From Corallium rubrum (Eukaryota > Cnidaria > Anthozoa > Scleralcyonacea > Coralliidae), in assembly GCA_964035015.1 (NCBI GenBank), contig OZ035998.1, positions 24,443,810 through 24,507,809 of the forward strand: a stretch of DNA of 64,000 nt. The letters are read 5' to 3'. A program made the translations under genes and the position numbers. The notes beneath the pieces are model-generated. The model was not told where the DNA came from, did not search any database, and saw only the letters and a list, made by a program, of their open reading frames with translations. This document shows positions 23,651 to 35,046 of this stretch, one piece after another. Numbering within the stretch: the stretch's first letter is position 1; every line of letters begins with the position of its first letter.

Positions 23651-24383
23651 AAGTAGGGGCAAAATATGGTCAGATGAAGCAACTAGAACGCTTATACATT
23701 TGTGGGCGGAGGATGCAATTCAAGTTTAGTTACATACGTGTAAAACCAGCTAAGAAATGAAAACAAGTTAAGTCAGGTCCAATAAAGTCAAATCTGCGTT
23801 TTTCTATCTTGTGAACAGGTATTCGTGGAGAAGAGCTGTCTTTAAATTTTGTCTGTATGACATTTGTTTCTTTTCTTAATGTAAAGATATTACCCAGCTA
23901 CAGCGAATTTATTTACCGCGTTTTCGTCCGCATGCATGTTTGAAAATATCCGCGAATATTGTTCTTCGCGTTTATTAACGCTTAAAATTGTTCCGATGGC
24001 TCAACATTAAGAGGACCCTATTCGTGATCAGGAGTGCTGGTTAGAAAATTAGACGTGCTTCGGGTCCGCCAAAAATGTGTCGTGTAACCGAAGCAGGCCA
24101 TTTTAAGGAAAGTGGTCCGCGTGCCGAAATTTAAGAGTGCCGTACCAAAAACTCGTGTCGTGTAAACGGGGTTATTCCTTATATTTACAAATTCATTATC
24201 TTATACGGTTGTTATATAGAACATACGTGGTCAGCTTGGGAGAATATTCAGTTACAAAATCTTGTTTGACGTTTCAAAAAATACTTTTCTTTACCCAGTA
24301 CGAATTTACTCAGTTACGTACGTAACTATTTTTTCTTTCAGCAACCTGCTATCGTTTACCATCGTATACCTTCTGTATAATCA

Positions 24384-24385
<2 letters not shown>

Positions 24386-24434
<49 letters not shown>
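24386..24434. repeat. (TA)n microsatellite
   Basis: About 24 uninterrupted TA units. Confidence 0.95.
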
Positions 24435-24437
<3 letters not shown>

Positions 24438-24694
24438 TATAATTCACTGATTTCAACCATGCAGCTATATGTGTAGGTCAACATATAAATGTGCCACTGA
24501 GATATTTTGACATAGTATAATTCATTACTTGCATCGTAAATTTAAAGTGCCTATATCATGGTTGGAGATTTTACATATTTAGGATATGTGGAACCTTCTG
24601 AGAAGATATGTAATATATCTTCTTTTTCTGAAATTTCATCTTCATAGACTTTTTCGCTGTTAAATTTGACGGCAGGAATTTTTCATATAAAAAC

Positions 24695-26015
24695 CTAGGG
24701 ATTTTTGGTGAAGAAAAATTCGAGTGTAGAATACATACATTTTAAGACCAAACCGGGACCAGTTGCGAAAAATGCAACTACCTTGCGATTCTAGTGCAAT
24801 GCTCTGATCACTGAGCCACGGAAGTAATTAGAAGTAATAGGGATCTTAAAACCTAGTTCTCATATGTCGCCGACGGTCGCCGATTTGTGATTTAGATGCA
24901 TGTTAAAACGGTAAAAAAGAAAAGTAATAAAGAACAATGCAGAAAGCAGTGCTTTTCTGCATTGTTCTTTATTACTTAACATGCATCTGAATCATGGATC
25001 GGCGACGGTCGGCGAATATGAGAACTAGGCTTTAGCAAGCAAAACGCGAACGTCACGACGACGACCTAAGTACAATAGTATTTTTGAACCAAAACAATTC
25101 GTTGAATAATTTGCAGTTCCAAGAGTAATCACAACACTGTCCTCGCTGCACATACAACGTCAACTGAAGCGTTTTTACGTTTTCAAGACAACGTTGTGGC
25201 AAGGACACCAAAAGCTGTTAGTTTACTTGGGAGTTAATCTGTTATATGTCACGTTGTCGAAGCTATGGCTGCTTTTTAAAGGTCTTACAAAATACATACA
25301 ATATACGATATCCTGATCCATGGTTTCTTTTAAATGCAGTAACTTAATTGCCGTCGTCGTCCTAGCTTGCTTAAGGTCCCTAATATTGGGCATTTTACTC
25401 GATTACATAGCATGTTCTAGGGATTTTTGGTGAAAGAAAATTCGAGTGTAGAATATGTACATTTTAAGACCAAACCGGGACCAGTTGCGAAAAATGCAAC
25501 TACACAGGCCTTCCGGCAGGAATTAAACCCACGACCTTGTGATTCTAGTGCAATGCTCTGACTACTGAGCCACGGAGGCCGTTGCCGACAGCTTGATCGC
25601 GAGTTCTGTATAGATTAAGGTGGTAATGCCAGTTTATTATTTTTTATTAGAAAGTCTTTAAATGTATATATTCTACACTGAATTTTCCTTCACCAAAAAT
25701 CCCTAGAACATGCTATGTAATCGAGTGAAATGCCCAATATTACTTCTAATAAACCCAATTCTCTTCTGGCATTACCACCTTAATGTATACAGAACTCGCG
25801 ATCAAGCTCTCGGCAACGGCCTCCGTGGTCAGAGTATTGCACTAGAATAGCAAGGTCGTGAGTTCAATTCCTGCCAGAAGGCCTGTGTAGTTGCACGTTT
25901 CGCAACTGGTCCCTGGTGTGGTCTTAACATGTATATATTTTACACTCGAATTTTCCTTCACCAAAAATCCCTGGAACATGCTATGTAATCGAGTGAAATG
26001 CCCAATATTATTTCT
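24695..26015. mobile_element. Cluster of tRNA-derived SINE copies
   Basis: Four related copies: 24695-24822 (-, internal deletion), 24823-25645 (-, tail split by the TIR element at 24840), 25660-25757 (+, tail only) and 25766-26015 (+). The head has box A-like TGGCTCAGTAGTCAGAGC and box B-like GTGGGTTTAATTCC. The body ends in CACCAAAAATCCCTAGAACA and GCCCAATATTA-type tails. The two fullest copies are head to head. No anticodon stem is kept, so these are SINEs, not tRNA genes. Confidence 0.75.
24840..25380. mobile_element. TIR element inserted in a SINE tail
   Basis: Termini GGGATCTTAA and TTAAGGTCCC are inverted and flanked by the direct repeat TAATA (24835-24839, 25381-25385), which splits the SINE tail AGAAGTAATATTGGGC. 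The left half is a near-perfect hairpin (CCTAGTTCTCATAT at 24852 against ATATGAGAACTAGG at 25016). No ORF. The same terminus motif AGGGACCTTAAG recurs at 63375. Confidence 0.68.
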
Positions 26016-26082
26016 AATATATAACAAAAGGTCTGCTATGCGTACATATATCTGCGCCAAACCCACCACTGTGAGAATCTTG

Positions 26083-26175
26083 TCAAGATCTTGCAAGATC
26101 TTAAGAAAAATCTCATAAGATTTGTACATGTAGATCTTATAAGATTTTAGCGAGATTTTATAAGATAATTAAAGA
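26083..26175. repeat. Degenerate AAGATCTT/ATAAGATTT palindromic repeats
   Basis: At least six spaced copies of AGATCTT, CTCATAAGATTT or CTTATAAGATTT in 90 bp. Many are self-complementary. Confidence 0.6.
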
Positions 26176-26402
26176 GAAAGTACACGTTCTCTGACCAAAA
26201 TAATTTTTTATCATGACTCACAAAAACTGTAGTAGATCACACTCACAAGTTTACTATAAGTCACCAGTTTTACCAGCAACATCCCCTGTCTCCGAAATGT
26301 TTTAGTGCAAAGCTTTGTCGGAAATATAGAATTTAACGGCCAACTGGCATGAAGGTGTATGCCAATACGGCTGTTGAGCCGGACACCGCGGGTCTGAAGT
26401 AT

Positions 26403-26760
26403 ACCCCTGAATCGTCTGTAGGTTTGTGCCATTTTGGAAACTTATACCGTTAAATAGAGCGTTAATTCTGTGTAACAAATATGAATTAGAAAGAATTATA
26501 GAATAGCAACGGAGAAAAGGCTATTTGAACTGACATGAGCGCAAATATCAAATTGCATTATTACGCTATTTACTTGGCATACGGTCAAACGCGGTCATAT
26601 TTAAAGTAAATCCCTGAATCGTCTGTAGGTTTGTGCCATTCACAAAACTCGTACCGTTAGATAGAACGTTAAATTATGTACAAGATATGTGAATTTGAAG
26701 AAATCGTATAGAATAGAACCCTGAAAATCGTAGTATTTTAATCCGAAACTTTGTCGTATC
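26403..26760. repeat. Tandem duplication with about 205-bp period
   Basis: Block starting CCCTGAATCGTCTGTAGG at about 26405 and again at 26611. Both are followed by TTTGTGCCATT, ACCGTTA, ATAGA and GTTAA at matching spacing. Confidence 0.7.
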
Positions 26761-27404
26761 GGAGGACTTCGTGATATGGCGGACGAAATATTGTAAACAC
26801 GATCGGATTAAAAATACTTGTTTCCATCGTTCAAACTGACAACTCGTTGGTGACTGAGCGAATTATTAACCCTTTACCTCGGGCCGACATGGCATGGTTG
26901 CCATTTGGCAACTTGTCTTATTGCTTTTACTCTGGCTAACGCCAGACGATTTTACTCGTGAAGTGGAGACCGAGGCATAGGAAGATGTTTTGGTTAGGGG
27001 GGGGGGGGGGGAGCTGGGTGCGACAAACCACTAGGGAGGTCCGGATTTTAGAGTCCTCTAAAATGGTATTTCCTGCATTTTGAGAAGAGATTTCTGAAGA
27101 TTACAAAATACCAATTAATTATACATCTTTACTCTAACATCACCAATAACAAACTAAAAAATAGATACGCTTAGGCGTACATGTATCTGCGCTTTTAGCC
27201 TTTTGATCTTGAGGGATTTGAAGAAATATTGTGCTCCCCAGCCTGTGTTGCAGTGCAGACATCTATTTTGATTTTACAAATTACAATTGTAAAATTATTG
27301 TCTATTGGCATCTCATTGGTTGAGAAAGTATCGATGAAGCAGCAAAATAAAACAAGAAAACATTTATGATCTCAGGAAATATTTTTGATTGCTTTATTTA
27401 TAAA

Positions 27405-27690
27405 TGCATTATTATAAAAGTAACAACTATATAAAACTACAAACTTGGCTAGTAAATCTTTTAGTCAACAGTAACTTTGATAGTGCTAAATAACTATCAT
27501 TATAAACCATTATAAAATTAACAACTATTATAAATATTACAAGTTTAGGCACTAAATCTTTTAGTGAATAGTAACTTTGATAGTGCTAAATGACTATCGT
27601 ATAAATGAAGTATTATGAAAATAAAGGCTATATAAAACTATATATTTGGTCAGTAAATTTTGTAGCTAACTGTAACGTCAATAAAATAAT
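27405..27690. repeat. AT-rich tandem repeat, about 105-bp unit, about three copies
   Basis: Copies share TAAATCTTTTAGT, AGTAACTTTGATAGTGCTAA and ACTATC with period near 105 bp. The third copy is more diverged. Confidence 0.7.
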
Positions 27691-27887
27691 ATAAATTTTG
27701 AACAAAGTTAATGCTTTGGATAGAGGTTTAATAGTCCTCCGAAAAGGTTGAAATGTTTTGAAATGAATGTAAAAAACCCAAAACTCCTTTCTAAAGTCTT
27801 TTTGTCAAGAATATATTACTTCAAATCTTTTTTGTCCAGAACTATATTGTCTCCAGTGCCTCACAATCTTCACCGCGCGTGGTCCGT

Positions 27888-27962
<75 letters not shown>

Positions 27963-28084
27963 CAGATATTCAGATCGCTCAAACTGATTCGCATTTTAAC
28001 ACGCGTCTAAAGTGGACTCCACGCATGCCGAGATTGGCACCCTCACCGGGCTCCGGGCCTTCGGCCGTACGCCCGGCTCGGGAA
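27888..28084 (-). mobile_element. Helitron-like element copy H3, 5' part
   Basis: Minus strand starts TTCCCGAGCCGGGCGTACGG and continues through the shared block (CTCGGCATGCGTGGAGTCC, ACGCGTG) into a (TA)n(TG)n tract at 27888-27961, at the same offset as in H2. The 3' end was not found, so the lower limit is where similarity stops. Confidence 0.55.
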
Positions 28085-28699
28085 TTAATGTTCACTCGTG
28101 TGATATAACATCGTGAGTGAAGCTTAACAGCAACATGGGGCCGTATTTTGATTAACCCATACTTAGCAACCGGAGCCACCATTTTTACGATCATGAAATC
28201 AAGTAACTTCAGGAAAAATAATGAGTGATCAGTGAACGATAAAAATTGGTAATCTCCACCCAGGGTATGATGCGATATTTTGACCGATTTTAGTCGGACA
28301 ATATCAAACCAGTGTGATATTTTACGAGGAAAATCAATAATCGGCCGACTAAAATCGCTCTGTAATGACACCGCACACGTAGCCGATCTTTATCGCCGAC
28401 TAAAATCGTAGCGTTTGCGCCAATTAGCTTTCGACCTGTTGACTCAGACCTTCATCGGAGCAAACAGTTGATCTGAAGGACAATTTTAAAGTTTCGACGT
28501 TCAACATAGCAAAATAATGAATGAAAATTCTATAGTTTATAAATTTAACTAAATTACAATAATAAATCAACATTGTTGAGCGAAGAGAGCTAACCAAGTA
28601 CTATTCAATGCCTGACTCTCCTGTGAAATCGTAGGATTTTTTGGACTGAACAAGTGCATACTACTAATTATCGCTAACTTATATTTGTTTTCGTTTCAG

Positions 28700-28780
28700 A
28701 CTTTCAACGAGTTGGCATCACTGGTAGAAGAAAACAGTCCTAGTGGCAATGTTATGACAAAAGCAAATAATAATACACAG
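28700..28780 (+). CDS. Internal exon of the host gene, 27 codons
   Basis: Preceded by a strong acceptor (TTTGTTTTCGTTTCAG) and followed by donor GTAATT. The 81 nt read through in phase 0: TFNELASLVEENSPSGNVMT then KANNNTQ. Phase agrees with the donor at 1842 and the acceptor at 42102. No domain is recognisable. Called from splice signals and phase only. Confidence 0.5.
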
Positions 28781-29087
28781 GTAATTAATTGACGTTATAT
28801 TGTCGTGAAACTCGCGTGTACACCTGCCTGGTGTGTGCCTGGTGTGTACCTTACGTCATTGTCGCCACGTTGGATGAATTTGACAAAAGATTTTCATCAT
28901 CTACAATTATTATATCATCCAGCATGGCGAAAATATCTTTGTCCTTCGAATCTCAAGGGATTGGTTGCACACCACCTATTTCGGCACTTCAAGGTTTCGT
29001 TTGTTTAGGAAATTTGAGAATATGAGGTCTCAAATTAGAATATGGAATAGCTATTATTTGTTTAGCCTTAGTCCTAGCCTCACAAAC

Positions 29088-29128
29088 CTTGGTCTTGGTC
29101 TTGGTCTTGGTCTTGGCCCTTGGCCTTG
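29088..29128. repeat. (CTTGGT)n short tandem repeat
   Basis: Five to six copies of CTTGGT, ending CTTGGCCCTTGGCC. Confidence 0.8.
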
Positions 29129-29284
29129 ACCGTGGAAGAACCTCGATCTAGTCTGAGAGTAGGCAGAAGGATAGTGGAGGGGCAGGACAGAAAATTCTAA
29201 GACTGCATGGGACAATGGAGCAAATAGTCTTTTGTAAGACCCAAACGAACCTATCCTACCTTGCACACATCGGTGGTTCCTTTC

Positions 29285-29520
29285 TATCGTTTTCACTCAC
29301 GTGATTAGGGTGGTTCACCAATACGAAATGTTTCAATAAAAATAGAGCTAAATTCTTTCATAACGTTGGTAAACCATATTGGTTTACCATCTTTATCCTA
29401 AGGGAACTTAGCTCTATTCTTATTCAAACAATTTGTATTGGTGAACCGCCCTAATGGGCTCATTTTATTGCTTTGGTACACCAATATGATCGCCGCCCGT
29501 GACGTCAGATGAGGATGATC
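29285..29520. repeat. Interspersed repeat family R, copy 3 (palindromic)
   Basis: Contains CGTTTTCACTCACGTGAT, GGTACACCAATATGATCGCC and CCGTGACGTCAGATGA as in the other two copies. Internally GGGTGGTTCACCAATACGAA and TTGTATTGGTGAACCGCCC form a long inverted pair. Confidence 0.6.
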
Positions 29521-29641
29521 TATAGAAACTACTGAATATCTGTAAGGCCACACGGTGTCTTCTGCTGATGCTTGTACCAGGTCTGGCTTTAGTAGCCCAA
29601 ATCATGAAGAAAATTATTTTGTTTATTCCTTTGTTTGTGTG

Positions 29642-29642
<1 letters not shown>

Positions 29643-29725
<83 letters not shown>
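29643..29725. repeat. (TA)n microsatellite
   Basis: About 40 TA units. Confidence 0.95.
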
Positions 29726-29727
<2 letters not shown>

Positions 29728-29837
29728 ACAAATAGATTCCATTTTGCCGTTGTCTGTTCAGTTATAGATGCATAGATGACGTCACAACGTGGTAAGAACA
29801 AAAAAGTGGCCCACGAGACGCAGTCGAGTGGGTCACT

Positions 29838-30199
29838 GATATAGATATAGATATAGATATATGGATATAGATATAGATATAGATATAGATATAGATATAG
29901 ATATAGATATAGATATAGATATAGATATAGATATAGATATAGATATAGATATAGATATAGATATAGATATAGATATAGATATAGATATAGATATAGATAT
30001 AGATATAGATATAGATATAGATATAGATATAGATATAGATATAGATATAGATATAGATATAGATATAGATATAGATATAGATATAGATATAGATATAGAT
30101 ATAGATATAGATATAGATATAGATATAGATATCGATATAGATATAGATATAGATATAGATATAGATATAGATATAGATATAGATATAGATATAGATATG
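29838..30199. repeat. (GATATA)n hexanucleotide satellite
   Basis: About 60 head-to-tail hexamers with only two visible interruptions (near 29860 and one C at 30133). Translation gives Asp-Ile or Ile-Ser dipeptide runs, which are not genes. Confidence 0.97.
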
Positions 30200-30389
30200 T
30201 AGAAAAACCAGATAAACCAGATTTTGTTGCGTATAGCTCGAAGAGTGCTCAATACTTTTTGGTAGAGCAGATATTTACTTATTTATTTGTTAAAGCTGAA
30301 TATACATTCAGGCAAATGTGGAATCCGTTAGTTCATTGAACTGTTTGCTGACGCATGCGCATAGTCTTGCGTAAGCTGGCGTGACTTCT

Positions 30390-31190
30390 TTTTCTTCTTC
30401 GCGCGGTGGATATTTCCCGCCAAAAATCTTCTCCAGTGGCGGCACTTGGAAAAAACTTCACATCTTTTGTTCAGCAAATTCTTCTTGTCGGCTTTCAAGA
30501 TGTACAACTTCTCGTAGTTGCAGAGATTACATCCCTTTCCTCCGATTGCGTACGATGCAGCACGTCTTAAGATTGACCAGCTAATGTTATAAGGCCGTCC
30601 GCTTTGCTTCAAATTCACACATATTTTGACAACTCCGTTTCGTTCGAGTCCGTCGTATTTTTAAGGGATTTCTGATGGTTTCTAAAGCGTTCTTTGAAAT
30701 TATTGGCGGTCATGCCGATGTATCTCTTTGTTTCACCATTATCTCTTGCAACCACCTTCGCTTGGTAAACGACGTTGCTGATCAAGCAATTACCCCGAAG
30801 CGGACATTCGTCTTTCTTTCTGCAGTTACAAAGACATATATCGGCATGACCGCCAATAATTTCAAAGAACGCTTTAGAAACCATCAGAAATCCCTTAAGA
30901 ACACGACGTCCTCGAACGAAACGGAGTTGTCAAAATATGTGTGGGTTTGAAGCAAAGCGGACGGCTTTTTAACATTAGCTGGTCAATCTTAAGACGTGCT
31001 GCATCGTACGCAATCGGAGGAAAGCGATGTAATCTCTGCAACTACGAGAAGTTGTACATCTTGAAAGCCGACAAGAAGAATTTGCTGAACAAAAGATGTG
31101 AAGTTTTTGCCAAGTGCCGCCACCGGAGAAGATTTTTGGCGGGAAATATCCACTCATCAAAACCATGCCAGAGCGCTCAAACTGCAAGCA
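30390..31190. mobile_element. Penelope-like unit C: head-to-head GIY-YIG fragments
   Basis: The minus copy (about 30822-30390) encodes CNCRKKDECPLRGNC, VVYQAKVV, RYIGMTANNFKERFRNHQKS and the C-terminal SYAIGGKGCNLCNYEKLYIL. The plus copy (30833-31190) repeats the YIGMTANNFKERF part onward, with a few substitutions. This is the GIY-YIG endonuclease and Cys-rich tail of a Penelope-like element, related to unit B. The spacer of about 110 bp belongs to the longer minus copy. RT is absent. The two copies point outward. Confidence 0.8.
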
Positions 31191-31324
31191 GTGAGCGTGC
31201 GCACAATGCGTAAGCAGCAATGGCTCATCCTGTAGAGCGCTCAATATGACCTAAAGGCCATAGAGCGATATAAGTTTCAATAAACAACCAAAAGAAACAA
31301 CATTTGGAATAAGATGTGGTAAAA

Positions 31325-31394
31325 CCACTCGTAAAATTGCACTAACGTTTTCGCTTTATTGTAAGCTCTTCAGGTGCGTGTATATAATGAGTGG
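31325..31394 (-). ncRNA. Hammerhead ribozyme, type I (unit A, left)
   Basis: Minus strand shows stem I outer CCACTC/GAGTGG and inner GCAC/GTGC with an internal loop, core CTGAAGA, stem II GCTT/AAGC (G10.1-C11.1 kept), and GAAA. The very short stem III is the self-complementary AACGTT, and cleavage would follow TTA. All invariant core bases are present. Identical to the copy at 36360-36429. Type I hammerheads with minimal stem III are known from Penelope-like elements. Confidence 0.85.
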
Positions 31395-31639
31395 TTGGGT
31401 GTCTAATTACATTATATTCATTCTCTTACGTCATTTACTTACTTATTATGCTAATGTTGTTACAGCTATTTACAAATGTGACAGATGTTAATTATTGGTG
31501 TTCTAGTTAGAATTCAAGTTCGGTTTTAGTATTGAAATAAGTTCCCTTTCTTTCATTTCTCTGAAAAGTCTATTTTCATCGTTGCACTGGTAGATTGGTA
31601 TGATCTGAAATATGCCGTTGTTACAACAATCTAAATGTT

Positions 31640-32045
31640 ATCTAATTATGAATATCAAAGCCCAGCATATTATTTTCATAAGAGCCATTGAGTCGGACAC
31701 GAGAGTAAAATCATAATATTTAATAAAGTTCTAACGTTTCGTTGTTATTATCACAACATCTTCAGAGAATAGTTTACATGAGTGTAATGAGACTAAATAT
31801 ATAATTACAGAGTTGTCATAAAATATGCATTTTATGACAACTCTGTAATTATATATTTAGTCTCATTACACTCATGTAAACTATTCTCTGAAGATGTTGT
31901 GATAATAACAACGAAACGTTAGAACTTTATTAAATATTATGATTTTACTCTCGTGTCCGACTCAATGGCTCTTATGAAAATAATATGCTGGGCTTTGATA
32001 TTCATAATTAGATTACGCTTCCCGCCTGGTCAATCAATAGCTGAA
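31640..32045. mobile_element. Snap-back insertion: 374-bp palindrome with hammerhead-like arms
   Basis: 31640-31827 and 31828-32013 are nearly perfect inverted arms centred on ATGCAT. A 32-bp non-palindromic tail follows. The 11-bp repeat ATCTAAATGTT flanks the insertion (31629-31639, 32046-32056), and the unit A reading frame resumes on both sides. Each arm contains CTGAAGA, a TTGT/ACAA hairpin and GAAACGTTA, as in Penelope hammerheads, but stem I pairs poorly. Probably an inverted Penelope terminal fragment. Confidence 0.75.
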
Positions 32046-34662
32046 ATCTAAATGTTCACTTACTTTCAGATGCCGATGCTCCTTATATTTAATCTGTTCC
32101 TTGTGTAAGGTTACTCTCTTACGCAGATTCTCTGTTTGTCCAACATGAAAGCTTTCGCACTTTGGACAAATTATTGTATAAATTACATTCTTTGCCTTAC
32201 AGTTCATTGATGACTTTATGGTCCAAACTTTTCCGTTTTTGAATTTTATTGAGTTTCCTGTAATTAAATAGTCACATGTTCCACATCTTGGCTCTTGGCA
32301 TTTAGTAACTAGAGGCAATGAATGTTGCGAATTGAATTGCGCTTTAGTTAAATATCGTTTTAAATTTTTTGGTTGTCGACGGCTTACTATTAGGTTTGTT
32401 TTATCCAATACGCTTTTCATTTTCGTCGAGTTGGAAGGAAATTTAAAATTTTCTTTGATTTTTCCAACTATTTGTGGATTGTTCAGGTTGTGAGTGATAA
32501 CTATGGAAGGACATTGTTATTTTCGGCTTTATCCTTTGTTGATCTCAGCTCAAGAATTTCTTTTGATTTTGCCTTCTGTATACTAGCTCTTATTAACGTG
32601 TTTTTGTAATTTTGTTTTCGCAGAAATTTTTCTAGTTCTTCCAGTCGTTTTCCCCTCAACTCTTCGTTTGTGACAATTGCGCATATTCTCCTTGCTAGTG
32701 TGTATGGTATATTCCATTTTGTATGTTTGGGATGACATGAAGAATAATCCAGATATTGATGCGTGTCCGTTTCTTTATAATAAATTCGCTTTCTAATCTG
32801 TTTTCGTCCTTGTAAAGTAATGTCTAGAAATGGTAGTTTGTAGTTATCTTTTTCCATTGTGAATTTTATTTTCGGATGAAGTGTGTTGATTATTTGGTGA
32901 AAATCCCCAAGCTCTTCTTCTGATTTCCGCCATAGAAGAAAACAGTCATCCAAATATCGTTTAAACAATTTAATAAGTTCTTCTTTGTCATGATTCCCGT
33001 ATTTCTCCTCGAATTTTTCATACAGTTGCTTTTCAAGGTAACCCATCACTAAAGTGGCGTATGTTGGAGCCATTTTCGTTCCCATGGCTGTACCCTGAAT
33101 CTGTTTGTAGTTCGTATCATCAAATTGAAATGTGTTATCTTTTAACACGATGGAAATTGCTTTTAAGATAAATTCTTTAGGAAAAGGTCGTATTAAGGAT
33201 GCTTGGTAGTTGTCTAGCCAGTATGCGATTGCTTGGAGTCCCAGGTCATGTGGAATGTTTGTATAAAGGCTCACCACGTCAAAAGATACCAATATCGTTT
33301 TCTCATCTATCTCCGCTTTGGGATTTTGTTTAGAAAATTCATGTTGTCTCGTATGAAGCTTGGTAAAAAGACGTCCAAGGCAGAATGAATCCTTTCGGGA
33401 ACATCATCCGCGAAACAATGGACAAATCCACAAATGAGGACTAAAAAGTAACAATGATAATTTTTTAGAGAACCACCCATACAAACAACACCCTCCAGAG
33501 AAACAATCCTACAACAACCGCAACTGTTAACAACCACGACCTCCTGCAATCCGACGACACTGATTGAACCGAAAATTATTAACATGTCATCCAAAGAACT
33601 TACTAAAAATGAAATACAATTACTTAAAAGAGGATTAAAATTTACCCCAACACCACGACAAAATACGACGGAACTAAAAAATGACGTTCAAGAATTTGGA
33701 CGCAAATTACGCCTCCTTGAGTACTTCAATGGTCGTGAACAAAACTCGGATAATTCCCTTGTCAGAAACAAATCAAACTTTGTTCCACCAAAATCAAACG
33801 ATAACTATCTGACACTATTTTTGGAGAATCTATCGAATCTTCACAAGCCTAATACCGCACTCTCTAGGAAAAGCCACTTTTCGTCATCTGAAAGAAAAGC
33901 TTTACAAGACCTTGAAAAGGATGATACAATCATAATTAAAGAAGCTGACAAGGGAGGTGCAACGATCATTATGGACAAAACATTCTATCGAAACAAGATA
34001 CTTGAACTTTTATCCGACACAGAAAATTATATACAGCTACCACGAAATGAAGACGACATTGTTATACGAAAGATTGAAAAATTGATTAAAGAATACGAGC
34101 ACCATCTAACACAAAAGAGAAAGACTACATCAAAAATTCTTATGGAAAACATCAAATTTTTATGGACTACCCAAAATACATAAATCTAAAATCACCAAGG
34201 ATGCCGTGAAAGAACAGAATTCTGAATACATAAAATTACCACAACCGACAGATCTGAAAATGAGACCAATTGTCGCAGGACCAACATCACCAACACACAG
34301 ACTGAGTGACTTCATAGATGTGATTTTAAAACCATTATGTCGAAAAGTATCAAGCTTCATACGAGACAACATGGATTTTCTAAACAAAATCCCAAAGGAG
34401 ATAGATGAGTAAACGATATTGGTATCTTTTGACGTGGTGAACCTTTATACAAACATTCCACATGACCTGGGACTCCAAGCAATCGCATACTGGCTAGACA
34501 ACTATCAAGCATCTTAATACGACCTTTTCCTAAAGAATTTATCTTAAAAGCAATTTCCATCGTGTTAAAAGATAACACATTTCAATTTGATGATACGAAC
34601 TACAAACAGATTCAGGGTACAGCCATGGGAACGAAAATGGCTCCAACATACGCCACTTTAGT

Positions 34663-35046
34663 TGTGAAGTTAGTTTAACTTAGAACCTTGTTGACTTCCG
34701 GTCGGTTAATCGTTCCCAGTGCCCTCGACCGACGTTGCTACGCAACGAGAACTACGTTGTCAGAACGTTTGCTTTCTTTTTCGTACCGTTTTTGTGTACA
34801 GCTGAGCTCCTAGAGAGTATAGACGTAAGTTATCACTCACCTTTATTGTTTCCTATTTGTTTTTTGTATTTTAAGTCAAACCAAACGGTGGTTATTACAA
34901 TTTGTTAATGTAATTATTTGATATAGTTTCACCGCATTACCTGAGGTTTATTAAATCACGTTTAAAAACACTTCAGTCTCGTGTGGTTGACACTTGCGAA
35001 CTCCGGCTCTACGTTTCCCCGAGACAACGGAGCTGGGAACGCGACA
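34663..35046 (+). mobile_element. Solo LTR, 384 bp, in Penelope RT
   Basis: Starts TGTGAAGTTAGTTTAAC and ends GGGAACGCGACA (TG...CA), flanked by the 5-bp duplication TTAGT (34658-34662, 35047-35051). Removing it restores the RT segment found intact in the left copy (YATLVMGYLEKQ). A 5-bp duplication fits BEL/Pao or gypsy elements. Direction is unknown; + is a convention. No internal retroelement sequence remains. Confidence 0.85.

Larger units (their letters stand above)
31325..33420 (-). mobile_element. Penelope-like unit A, left copy (5' truncated)
   Basis: Minus-strand RT 33292-32501: SFDVVSLYTNIPHDLG (first Asp), GTAMGTKMAPTYATLVMGYLE, FKRYLDDCFLLW (YLDD catalytic box) and LPFLDITL. Then, after a frameshift, comes the linker CQEPRCGTCDYL and the GIY-YIG region VIYTIICPKCESFHVGQT (32420-32034). 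RT followed by GIY-YIG is the Penelope/Neptune arrangement, giving target-primed reverse transcription. The N-terminal region is missing compared with the right copy, and the endonuclease end is split by the hairpin insertion at 31640-32045. A hammerhead lies at the outer 3' end. Confidence 0.88.

Noticed and set aside
29833-30252. Long open frames of Asp-Ile or Ile-Ser dipeptides
   Set aside because: Produced by the (GATATA)n satellite, not genes. The same applies to frames over the repeats at 17346, 41073, 41429, 59448, 61490, 62124 and 63127.
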